In this document: in pieces, positions 16,429 through 23,732 of the stretch | How the letters are laid out: each line of letters starts with the position of its first letter | Numbering within the stretch: the first letter of the stretch is position 1 | Origin: Fibrobacterota bacterium | Lineage (GTDB): Bacteria; Fibrobacterota; Fibrobacteria; UBA11236 | Reading direction: 5' to 3' | Assembly (NCBI GenBank): GCA_023249635.1 | Contig: JAHFCH010000052.1 | Location: forward strand, 1 to 33,324 | Length of the DNA: 33,324 nt | Position numbers and translations under genes: made by a program | The notes under the pieces: model-generated | The model's input: only the letters and a program-made list of their open reading frames with translations | What the model was told of the DNA's origin: nothing | Database searches by the model: none

Positions 16429-17762
16429 GCATAGACGCCCCCGCCTCCGCGCAGTCCCAGGCCCCCGGGGCCGCGGTTCCCGCAGGAGCCGTTGCGCCCG
16501 GCAAGTCCCTGAACCTGCTGATGGTAGCGTTCCACTTTCCGCCCATCGCGGGCAGCAGCGGATACCTGCGCACCTTGAAGTTCGCCAAGTACCTGCCGGC
16601 TTCGGGCGTACAGCCCACCTTGCTCACGGTCAAGCCGCAAGTGTACGCGGCCTATGACAAGAACGCCAAGCCGCCCCTGCCGGAGACCACCCACGTGGAG
16701 CGGGCCTTCGCCCTGGATTCCCGCCGGGCCTTCGCCATCAAGGGCAAGTCGCTCTCGCTTTTCAGCCTGCCGGACAGGTATTGGACCTGGGTGCCTTTCG
16801 CCGTGGCCGCGGGCCGCCGCCTGATACGCGAACGCAACATCGACGCGATCTTCTCCACCTACCCCATCGCCAGCGCCCACCTGATCGGGCTCTTGCTGCA
16901 CCGCCTGACGGGCAAGCCCTGGATCGCGGACTTCCGCGATCCCATGTGGGACGAATTCACCGGGGCCAAGGGCCTCTCCTTGAGCCTGCGCCAACGCATC
17001 GAAAAGGCGGTACTGCGCCGCTGCACCACCGCCATGGTCTGCACCGATGCCATGTATGATCTTTTCTGCCGCCGCTACCCGGATCAGAAGCACAAGTTGA
17101 TGAACATCCCCAACGGCTTCGACGATGAGGATTTCCAGGGGCTCGACATCCCCGCGTCCCGCGCCGCCGGCCCCGTACGCCTGCTGCATACCGGACTGCT
17201 GGAGCCCGTTGATCGCGATCCGGTACCCTTCTTCAAGGCCGTCAAGGCCCTGTGCGAACGCCGCCCCGGGCCCGCCCCCGTTGTCGTGGATCTCATCGCC
17301 CCCAGCGACGAGGAGTACTACAACAAGGTGATCGCCGAAATGGGCCTGCAAGGCGTCATCAACATCCTGTCCTGGCGGCCCTACAAGAAATCGCTCGAGG
17401 CCATGGCCGCCACCGACATCCTGCTGCTGTTCCAGGGCCCCAGCTGTTTCAGCCAGGTGCCCGCCAAGCTGTATGAATACATGCGCGTAGGCCGCCCCAT
17501 CATGGCCATCACTCCCGCCGCGGGAGAGACCGGCAAACTCGTGCTGGGCACCGGCTCGGGCCGCGTGGTGGTCCATGATGATCCCGAAGCCATCGGCAAA
17601 ATGCTCGAGGAATGGGTCGACTCCGTGCAGAACGGCGCTTCCCTTCCCAAGGCCGGCCCCGAAGCCGTCCTGCGTTTTTCCCGCAGCCGCCACGCGCAAT
17701 TGCTCGCGGCCAGCCTGCATCAAGCCATTACCAGAAAACCCCATCCCGGAGAATCGCCATGA
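16425..17762 (+). CDS. Glycosyltransferase, GT-B fold (GT4-like)
   Basis: The protein has 445 residues from GTG 16425, overlapping the decarboxylase stop by 4 bp, with AAGGAA upstream; openings further upstream are inside the previous gene. After an Ala/Pro-rich leader, 'LLMVAFHFPPIAGSSGYLRT' is the standard N-terminal start of GT4-like enzymes. 'WIADFRDPMWDEF' and 'NIPNGFDDEDF' mark the domain junction, and 'PAKLYEYMRVGRPIMAI' is the nucleotide-sugar binding part of the C-terminal domain. It has no membrane segment, so it is probably a cytoplasmic or peripheral enzyme adding a sugar to a lipid-linked repeat unit. Donor and acceptor cannot be read. Its coupling to the ligase/decarboxylase module suggests that the glycan and the decoration are assembled together. 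Confidence 0.85.
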   Translation: MSIDAPASAQSQAPGAAVPAGAVAPGKSLNLLMVAFHFPPIAGSSGYLRTLKFAKYLPASGVQPTLLTVKPQVYAAYDKNAKPPLPETTHVERAFALDSRRAFAIKGKSLSLFSLPDRYWTWVPFAVAAGRRLIRERNIDAIFSTYPIASAHLIGLLLHRLTGKPWIADFRDPMWDEFTGAKGLSLSLRQRIEKAVLRRCTTAMVCTDAMYDLFCRRYPDQKHKLMNIPNGFDDEDFQGLDIPASRAAGPVRLLHTGLLEPVDRDPVPFFKAVKALCERRPGPAPVVVDLIAPSDEEYYNKVIAEMGLQGVINILSWRPYKKSLEAMAATDILLLFQGPSCFSQVPAKLYEYMRVGRPIMAITPAAGETGKLVLGTGSGRVVVHDDPEAIGKMLEEWVDSVQNGASLPKAGPEAVLRFSRSRHAQLLAASLHQAITRKPHPGESP

Positions 17763-19183
17763 TTCCGCGTACCCCCCTTCTGCTCGCCGGCGTCCTGTGC
17801 GCCGCCGCGCTGGCTTCCCTCGCCACGGGCGCGCCCGTGTCCAAGTCCCTGAACGCCCATAAGTCCCAGAAGTCCGCCGCCCGCGATTTCTACTGGTACT
17901 ACTATCCCATCGATTCCACCGGCATCCCCCAGGACGCCGACGGCATGACCACGGGCGCGGCCAAACTGCGCTACGATTCCAAAGGCGTGCCCAAGGTGGC
18001 CTATGGCCGCGGTCAGGACGTCTATTACGCCGAGCTGGACGGCAACGCTTGGAAATGGCAGGTCGCCGACACCGCCTTCAAATACGAAGCCAAGTTGACC
18101 ATGGATCTGGACAGCGAAGGCAATCCGCACATCGTGCATGAGGATTTCCGCTACAACGTAATCCACTACGCCGGTTACGACGGAAAAGCCTGGAAGCACA
18201 AAGTACTGGATACCATCCACGACGAGACGTTCGGCAATTTCTACGCGTTGTCGCTCAAGGTCGATGGCAAGAAAAACCTGCATCTGTTCTATCCGCGCAT
18301 GAACACGGCGGCCGACGGACATAGCGGCGCCACCTACGGGCGCTTCGGGACCGACTTGGGATTGGTCCGCCGCGATTCCCTGTGCAGCTGCGGATCGAGC
18401 GGAAAATGGGCGGGCCTGGCGCTCGACTCCAAGGAGAACCCGGTGATGGCCTTCTTCACCAACACCATCGAGAAGGCGCAGGTCGCCTACCTGAATGGCG
18501 ATGCGAAATTCATGGTGGATACCCTGAAGACGGCTGATGCGGCCGGTCCCAATGGGCAATACGCCTCCATCGCAATCGATTCCAAGGACTCGCTTTTCAT
18601 AACCCACCACACGCGTAAGCCCGACGTCGACTCCTGGCTGCTGATGACCGCGGGCAAGGCCGGGGGGCCGTACAAGACCGACACCGTGGCCAAACTGGGC
18701 GGCAATCCCCTCTGGATTTCCACCAGCCCCATCGCTCTCGGCAAATCCGCGACGCCGTACATCGCCTATCTCGCTAGCAAGCAGGACGGCCAGTACCGCG
18801 TGAGCGAGGGCAAGTTGCGCCTCGCCTGGAAGACGGACGCCGGCTGGAACACCGAGACCATCGATTCCTCTTCCGCCATCACCGGCCTGTTCCCCGACAT
18901 CGCGATCAACAAGGATGGCCTGCCCTCGGTGGTCTTCTACAATTACAGCAAAAAGCAATTGTGGCTGGCGGTGGCGCGGCCGGATGAACCCAAGGACGCC
19001 AACAGCAACGGCATCCTGGACTACCAGGAGACGCCCATCGTAACGGTGGGACTCGCGAAGAATATGCTGAAGAAGGGGAAGTCCGCCACCAAGCGCGGCG
19101 CATCCCTGTTCGACGCCAGCGGGCGGAAGGTGAAGGACGTAGCCGCGGTGAAGCGTTTGCCGACGGTAGCGTATCCGAACTAG
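17759..19183 (+). CDS. Secreted beta-propeller-like protein with C-terminal sorting-like tail
   Basis: The protein has 474 residues from ATG 17759, overlapping the glycosyltransferase stop by 4 bp, with GGAG upstream. It has a clear signal peptide (LLLAGVLCAAALASLATGA). The body repeats a blade pattern of 'hydrophobic-D-S-K-x-x-P-x-hhY' ('LRYDSKGVPKVAYG', 'MDLDSEGNPHIVHE', 'LALDSKENPVMAFF', 'IAIDSKDSLFITHH', 'IAINKDGLPSVVFY'), typical of BNR/sialidase-like or NHL-like propellers without obvious catalytic residues. 'DANSNGILDYQE' is a Ca-binding loop, and the end 'SLFDASGRKVKDV' is a short FCB-style tail. That a secreted protein is translationally coupled to glycosyltransferase and decoration genes suggests that it binds or matures the exported polymer. 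I do not recognise a specific family. Confidence 0.7.
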   Translation: MIPRTPLLLAGVLCAAALASLATGAPVSKSLNAHKSQKSAARDFYWYYYPIDSTGIPQDADGMTTGAAKLRYDSKGVPKVAYGRGQDVYYAELDGNAWKWQVADTAFKYEAKLTMDLDSEGNPHIVHEDFRYNVIHYAGYDGKAWKHKVLDTIHDETFGNFYALSLKVDGKKNLHLFYPRMNTAADGHSGATYGRFGTDLGLVRRDSLCSCGSSGKWAGLALDSKENPVMAFFTNTIEKAQVAYLNGDAKFMVDTLKTADAAGPNGQYASIAIDSKDSLFITHHTRKPDVDSWLLMTAGKAGGPYKTDTVAKLGGNPLWISTSPIALGKSATPYIAYLASKQDGQYRVSEGKLRLAWKTDAGWNTETIDSSSAITGLFPDIAINKDGLPSVVFYNYSKKQLWLAVARPDEPKDANSNGILDYQETPIVTVGLAKNMLKKGKSATKRGASLFDASGRKVKDVAAVKRLPTVAYPN

Positions 19184-19186
19184 CGC

Positions 19187-19477
19187 TTAAACCGCAAGTG
19201 GATCGGTCCACTCCAGCTCCGGAGCGAACCGGGAGAATCCGGCATCATGGCTTGCCAAAACCAGGCCATGGGTGATCGCGAACGCCGCCAGCCACGCATC
19301 CACGATCCCATCTCCCGCGATCCCATGGCTTGCACATAGCCTTGCCAACACTTTGTCATGGTTGGGAACCTCGGGAATGCGTGACGTATCCAAGGTTGCC
19401 AGGAATTTTATGGCGAGTTCCGTCGGAGCGACGGGGGATTTAAAGCTGGAAATCGGGTTTTGACCTCCGATTATCCC
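19187..19477 (-). pseudogene. 5'-truncated VapC-type PIN-domain toxin remnant
   Basis: The open frame after an in-frame TGA (19478-19480) gives about 96 residues. The C-terminal part, 'GDGIVDAWLAAFAITHGLVLASHDAGFSRF', is a classic VapC ending, with the conserved Asp of 'DA.LAA.A..HG' and the 'S.D.GF.RF' strand. The part 'NPISSFKSPVAPTELAIKFL' corresponds to the middle of such toxins. The first ~50-60 residues, including the N-terminal catalytic Asp and Glu, are missing, and no VapB antitoxin gene lies upstream. The only start options (for example TTG at 19393) would give a fragment. It is a decayed toxin, cut close to the end of the RCC1-repeat gene. Confidence 0.7.
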
Positions 19478-19490
19478 TCAAAAGAACGCG

Positions 19491-21686
19491 TTAATAGTTG
19501 GCGTAGTAAGAAGCGGATAGCACATCGGCATTATGCCCCAGCCCCAGTTCTCCATTGAGATTGGAACCCCAGCTCGCGGCGTAGCTGGAAAAACGGGCAA
19601 GGGTATGGTTGCCTCCCGCGGCAAGGTAAGTCGCGGTCACCGGCAACCACCAATCGAGGTTGCTCCGATTGCTGGTGGTGCCATCTCCCAATTGCCCGTT
19701 GGAGTTGCTTCCCCACGCGTGCACTTGTCCGAATTGGAACTGCGCGAAGTTGTGGTTCGCATAGTTGCCGCTGACCACGGAGATAAACCCGTTTCCGGCA
19801 TTCCACGGAATGGTGACGTTCGCGGAGGTGGAATTCTTGCCGATCTGCCCGACATTGTTCTTGCCCCATGCCCAAAGCGATCCGTCATTGCGAAGGGCCA
19901 GGGTATGTTCCTGGCCGCATGCCACTGCCACCCAGGAGTAATCGGGCGAGGTCCCGCCGACTTGGGTCGGCGTCCATTGGTTATTGGGGTAGTTGGATCC
20001 GAGTTGGCCGTTGTTGTTCTTCCCCCATGCGTAAAGGCCTCCATTACTGCGGATGGCAAGGCCATGCGAACTGCCCGCGGCGATGGCGATCCATTTGGAG
20101 GTTCCGGGGATCTGGGTCGGAGCCGTACGGTTGGTAAACGAACCATCGCCTAACTGGCCGACGTCGTTGCGTCCGAAACCCCAGATGGTTCCGTCGCCCC
20201 GCAAGGCGAGGGTGAAATCATCGCCGCATTTCACATCGATCCAGCGGGCATCGGATCCGACCTGGCTGAAACTGGACGTAGGCGTATTCGTGCGGCCCAG
20301 CTGGCCGTAAGAGTTGCTTCCGGCCGACCACATCGACCCATTGGAAAGGATGCCCAAGGTATGGGTGGAGCCTGCGCAGGTCTTGATCCAGGTCGCGGAA
20401 TTGACCGGCGTCGGGCTGAGTTTGTTCGCCGTGGAGCCCAGACCCAATTGGCCGGCTGTTCCCAGGCCGAAAGTGAACAAGCGGCCGTTGCCTTTGATCA
20501 AGGTCGAATGCCATCTGCCGGCGGCCTGGGAGCCGAGACGGCAATTGGAAAGCACGGTGCCCGGGGTCTGGCCTCCGGGTAGGCCGGCCAATTCGCTGCC
20601 GGTGGCGTAGCCCCACGAGAAAACCGAGCCCTCGACGCCGATGGCCACGTTGATATCATGGCCTGCGGAGATGGAGACGATACGGATGCCATAGGGAATG
20701 GGCACCTGTAGCATGCTTGTCACCGGTGCACTTGCGTATCCGAGGCCCAGCTCGGCATGGTAATTAGATCCCCAGGCGTAAAGATCGCCGCTCGTCGTAA
20801 GGGCCAGGCAATGGTATGTGCCGCAGGAAACCGCCTTCCAATTCTTTCCGGAGCCCCGCTGGATAGGGGTCATCCGGTTGGTGGTGGTCCCGTCGCCGAC
20901 CTGGCCGTCGCTGTTCCAACCCCAGACCCATAAGGTACCGTCGGCCTTGATCGCGGCCGAGGTCGATTTCAATCCGAAGCCGGTGCCCAAGGTGGCCCAA
21001 TCACTGCCCGCCAATTGGACCGGTGCGGCGTATTCCTGCGCTTGGGATGCGGCGCCGACGCCGCCGACGTTGTTCTTGCCCCATCCCCAGAGGGAGCCAT
21101 CGGCTTTCAACGCGTTGCAATAGTTGTATCCGCAGCTGACCGACTTCCATTTGGTATCGGTCGTCTGGATTTGCTTAGGGGATTTCCGGCTTATGGCTCC
21201 GGCTTCGCCCAAGGATCCGTTGTCGGACATGCCCCAGGTCCACAGCGTGCCGTCGCCCCGGATGCCCGCACCATGGGTCCGGCCGGCGCTGATGGTCACC
21301 CAACCGGTCCCCTCGACATAGGCGCCGCCGTTGTAGTTGCCGCGACCGTAGGTATTCAGGCCACGGGTCAATGCCGTCCCGTTTTCCAGCACGATGATCG
21401 AGAAGGGATTGGTTTGATCCCCGCCCGCGGAAATTTCACGTACGCCCGGACCGGTCTCCCCGTTTTGGGCCAGATTATATGGACTCGTGAAGGGACCACC
21501 GCCGGTCAGCATCTGGTAGTTAGCGTTGTCGCCCCAACCCCACAGGCTGCCGTCGGATTTTACGCACATCTGGTATTTGCTTCCGGCGGCTGCGATGCCG
21601 AGCGGATAGCTTCTGGCGGCCGCGCAGGAAAGGCCAGGAAGCAATAGCGAGCACATCGAGAGTAGCTTCAGATTCCGTATCCGCAT
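19491..21686 (-). CDS. Secreted RCC1-repeat (regulator of chromosome condensation-like) propeller protein
   Basis: The protein has 731 residues. ATG 21686 is chosen because a perfect AGGAGG lies 9 bp upstream; an ORF opening at 21737 has no such site. It has a signal peptide (LKLLSMCSLLLPGLSCAAA). The rest is about a dozen copies of a ~50-residue RCC1 unit, 'G..H.LAL..DG.LWAWG.N..GQLG.G.....P', forming one or two seven-bladed propellers. Bacterial RCC1 proteins of this kind are extracellular; most have no known activity and probably bind ligands or matrix polymers. It has its own leader region and is separated from the amidotransferase gene by 170 bp, so it may be transcribed alone or by read-through. 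There is no C-terminal sorting domain; it ends Y-Y-A-N-Y. Confidence 0.88.
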   Translation of the reverse strand: MRIRNLKLLSMCSLLLPGLSCAAARSYPLGIAAAGSKYQMCVKSDGSLWGWGDNANYQMLTGGGPFTSPYNLAQNGETGPGVREISAGGDQTNPFSIIVLENGTALTRGLNTYGRGNYNGGAYVEGTGWVTISAGRTHGAGIRGDGTLWTWGMSDNGSLGEAGAISRKSPKQIQTTDTKWKSVSCGYNYCNALKADGSLWGWGKNNVGGVGAASQAQEYAAPVQLAGSDWATLGTGFGLKSTSAAIKADGTLWVWGWNSDGQVGDGTTTNRMTPIQRGSGKNWKAVSCGTYHCLALTTSGDLYAWGSNYHAELGLGYASAPVTSMLQVPIPYGIRIVSISAGHDINVAIGVEGSVFSWGYATGSELAGLPGGQTPGTVLSNCRLGSQAAGRWHSTLIKGNGRLFTFGLGTAGQLGLGSTANKLSPTPVNSATWIKTCAGSTHTLGILSNGSMWSAGSNSYGQLGRTNTPTSSFSQVGSDARWIDVKCGDDFTLALRGDGTIWGFGRNDVGQLGDGSFTNRTAPTQIPGTSKWIAIAAGSSHGLAIRSNGGLYAWGKNNNGQLGSNYPNNQWTPTQVGGTSPDYSWVAVACGQEHTLALRNDGSLWAWGKNNVGQIGKNSTSANVTIPWNAGNGFISVVSGNYANHNFAQFQFGQVHAWGSNSNGQLGDGTTSNRSNLDWWLPVTATYLAAGGNHTLARFSSYAASWGSNLNGELGLGHNADVLSASYYANY

Positions 21687-21695
21687 AAGTAAGAA

Positions 21696-21701
21696 CCTCC
21701 T
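21696..21701 (-). promoter_or_regulatory. Strong ribosome binding site of the RCC1-repeat gene
   Basis: Perfect AGGAGG on the minus strand, 9 bp before ATG 21686. It decides the start against the upstream in-frame ATG. Confidence 0.8.
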
Positions 21702-21856
21702 GCGCCCGGACTGTTCCATTCGGTGTCCTAAGCCCAATTTGGAAGTTATTTAGGGATGCGGTGACTGGAAACACCAATAGAAATGGTGACGCGAGGCATG
21801 GGGAGCGAAGCCAGCCCCGTGTTTCGCTCGAAGGTCAATCATCTCTAATGGGGCCG

Positions 21857-23731
21857 CTAAATCCGCCGCGTCCCCGCGTCCACGAAGGTCCGGTGCCAGA
21901 GCTCGAAGTTGAGCAGGCTCCAGATCCACATGCTGTAATCGCGCCCGCCGCGATTGTGCTCCTCAAGCATGGCCGCCACGCGCTCGGGCCGGAAATACCC
22001 GCGCTGCTTGAATTCTCCCGAAGTCAGGATCTCGCGCGCGTATTCCTTCAGCTCCCCCTGGAACCACTTCTCACGCGGTATCGCGAAGCCCTGTTTCTTC
22101 TTGTTCATGATCTCGGGCGGAAGGAACCGGGACGCCAGCTTGCGCAGGATGTACTTGCCGCGGCCGTCCTTCATCTGCATTTCCGGAGGGATGCTGGCGG
22201 CGAACTCGACCACGGTGTAGTCGAGCAAAGGGGCGCGCGTCTCCAGCGAGTTGGCCATGGACATCTTGTCCACCTTCATGAGGATGTCCTCGGGCAGATA
22301 GACCTTGGTGTCCTGGTACTGCATGCGCGACAAATGGTTTTCCGGGGCATGGGCCCAATGCTTGATGGCCATGACGGGATCATGGCCGTGGATCTTGCGG
22401 GTCCAATCGGCCGTATACAGCGCGGATTTGATGGGCGGGTACAATTCCACCACTTCGCCCGCATCGTAAGCTTCGAGATTCGCGACGCGCAAGAGCATGT
22501 TGCGGCCGGGCGCGTTCCAGGGCAGGATGCGGCCCGCGGTGCCCAGCAGGGTCTTGCGCAGGCCCTGGGGAATGAGCTTGTAGCGCGCGTAGCGGTCCTT
22601 CCACTGGTACAGGTTGTAGCCCGCGAAGAGTTCGTCGCCGCCGTCGCCGGAGAGGATCACGGTAACCTCTTTACGGGCGGCCTGGGATACGTAGTAAGTG
22701 GGCACCGCCGAGGAATCGGCGAAGGGTTCGTCGAAATGCCACACCAGTTGCGGCAGGATGGCCAGGGCGTCTGGCTTGATTACCTGTTCGCGATGCAGGG
22801 TACCGAAGGCATTGGCTACCGTGCGCGCGGCTTCGGTTTCGTCGAAGGCCTTGTCCTGGAAGCCCGCCGTGAAGGTACGCACGGGACCGTTGGAGACCTT
22901 GGCCATAAGCCCGACGATGGTGCTGGAGTCGATGCCGCCCGAGAGGAAGGCGCCCAGGGGCACGTCGGAGAGCAGGCGGCGCTTGACCGCGGCCCCGAGC
23001 AGGTCCTGGAGCTTATCGACGTAATCGTCTTCCGTCTTGCATTCGGCATTGGGCTTGTACTGCACGTCCCAGTACTGCGCGAGTTGCAGCTTGCCGCCTT
23101 CCCAGGTAAGCGAATATCCTGGACGCAGCTTTTGCACCGCTTTGAACGCGGTGCGGGGCGCGGGAATGTATCCGTAGGAGAAATAATCGTCCATGGCGAC
23201 GGGATCGATTTCGCGGGAAACGGCGGACTCGACGAGCAGGGATTTCATTTCCGATGCGAACAGGAAGCGGTGCGCGTCATGGTGATAGTAAAGGGGCTTC
23301 TTGCCGAGGCGATCCCTCGCCGCGAACAGGCGTTGGTTGGGTGCGTCCCACAGGGCGAACACGAACATGCCGTTGAGGCGTTGCAATAGCAGCGGGCCCC
23401 AGGCATGGTAGCCGTGCAGCAAGATCTCGGTATCCGAGTTGGTCTGGAAGGCGTAGCCCTTGCCCTCCAGCTCTCTACGCAGTTCCGGGAAGTTGTAGAT
23501 CTCTCCGTTGAAAACCACCGAAAGTTTGCCGTCCGGCGTGGACATGGGTTGGGCGCCGCCGCCCAGGTCGATGATGGAAAGGCGGCGATGGCCCAACCCG
23601 GCCTGCCCACGGAACAGCATGCCTTCGCCATCCGGCCCGCGGTGCACGATGCGATCGCACATGGCCTTGAGCACTTCCCGTTTCGCCTCGGCGTCGCCGC
23701 CCGGCACGATGTATCCGGCTATCCCGCACAT
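21857..23731 (-). CDS. Glutamine-hydrolysing amidotransferase (asparagine synthase family), exosortase-A amidotransferase 1 type
   Basis: The 624-residue protein begins MCGIAGYIV, so Cys2 is present as the glutaminase nucleophile. 'RIVHRGPDGEG', 'HRRLSIIDL' and 'VFNGEIYNFPEL' complete the glutamine site, and SGGIDSS at 264-270 with 'LSGDGGDELFAGY' forms the ATP-pyrophosphatase site. Length and layout match both AsnB and the amidotransferase 1 of EPS/exosortase clusters. It lies directly downstream of the flippase gene, with GGGAGG upstream and the previous stop just before its ATG, which favours an EPS role (amidating a uronic acid or an acyl decoration) over general asparagine synthesis. It could also supply ammonia to the two Cys-less paralogues in this window. 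The exact acceptor is unknown. Confidence 0.85.
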   Translation of the reverse strand: MCGIAGYIVPGGDAEAKREVLKAMCDRIVHRGPDGEGMLFRGQAGLGHRRLSIIDLGGGAQPMSTPDGKLSVVFNGEIYNFPELRRELEGKGYAFQTNSDTEILLHGYHAWGPLLLQRLNGMFVFALWDAPNQRLFAARDRLGKKPLYYHHDAHRFLFASEMKSLLVESAVSREIDPVAMDDYFSYGYIPAPRTAFKAVQKLRPGYSLTWEGGKLQLAQYWDVQYKPNAECKTEDDYVDKLQDLLGAAVKRRLLSDVPLGAFLSGGIDSSTIVGLMAKVSNGPVRTFTAGFQDKAFDETEAARTVANAFGTLHREQVIKPDALAILPQLVWHFDEPFADSSAVPTYYVSQAARKEVTVILSGDGGDELFAGYNLYQWKDRYARYKLIPQGLRKTLLGTAGRILPWNAPGRNMLLRVANLEAYDAGEVVELYPPIKSALYTADWTRKIHGHDPVMAIKHWAHAPENHLSRMQYQDTKVYLPEDILMKVDKMSMANSLETRAPLLDYTVVEFAASIPPEMQMKDGRGKYILRKLASRFLPPEIMNKKKQGFAIPREKWFQGELKEYAREILTSGEFKQRGYFRPERVAAMLEEHNRGGRDYSMWIWSLLNFELWHRTFVDAGTRRI

Positions 23732-23732
23732 A

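Noticed and set aside
19187-19393. Functional VapC toxin starting at TTG 19393
   Set aside because: It would lack the N-terminal half of the PIN domain with essential acidic residues, and has no antitoxin partner; treated as a pseudogene.
21761-23389. Plus-strand 542-aa frame opposite the Cys-containing amidotransferase
   Set aside because: The minus-strand gene has MCGIAGY, SGGIDSS and a good RBS; the plus-strand frame is an antisense artefact.
21857-23731. Naming this gene asnB as a housekeeping asparagine synthetase
   Set aside because: Motifs would allow it, but operon context with a flippase and PIG-L deacetylase points to a glycan amidotransferase; no symbol was assigned.
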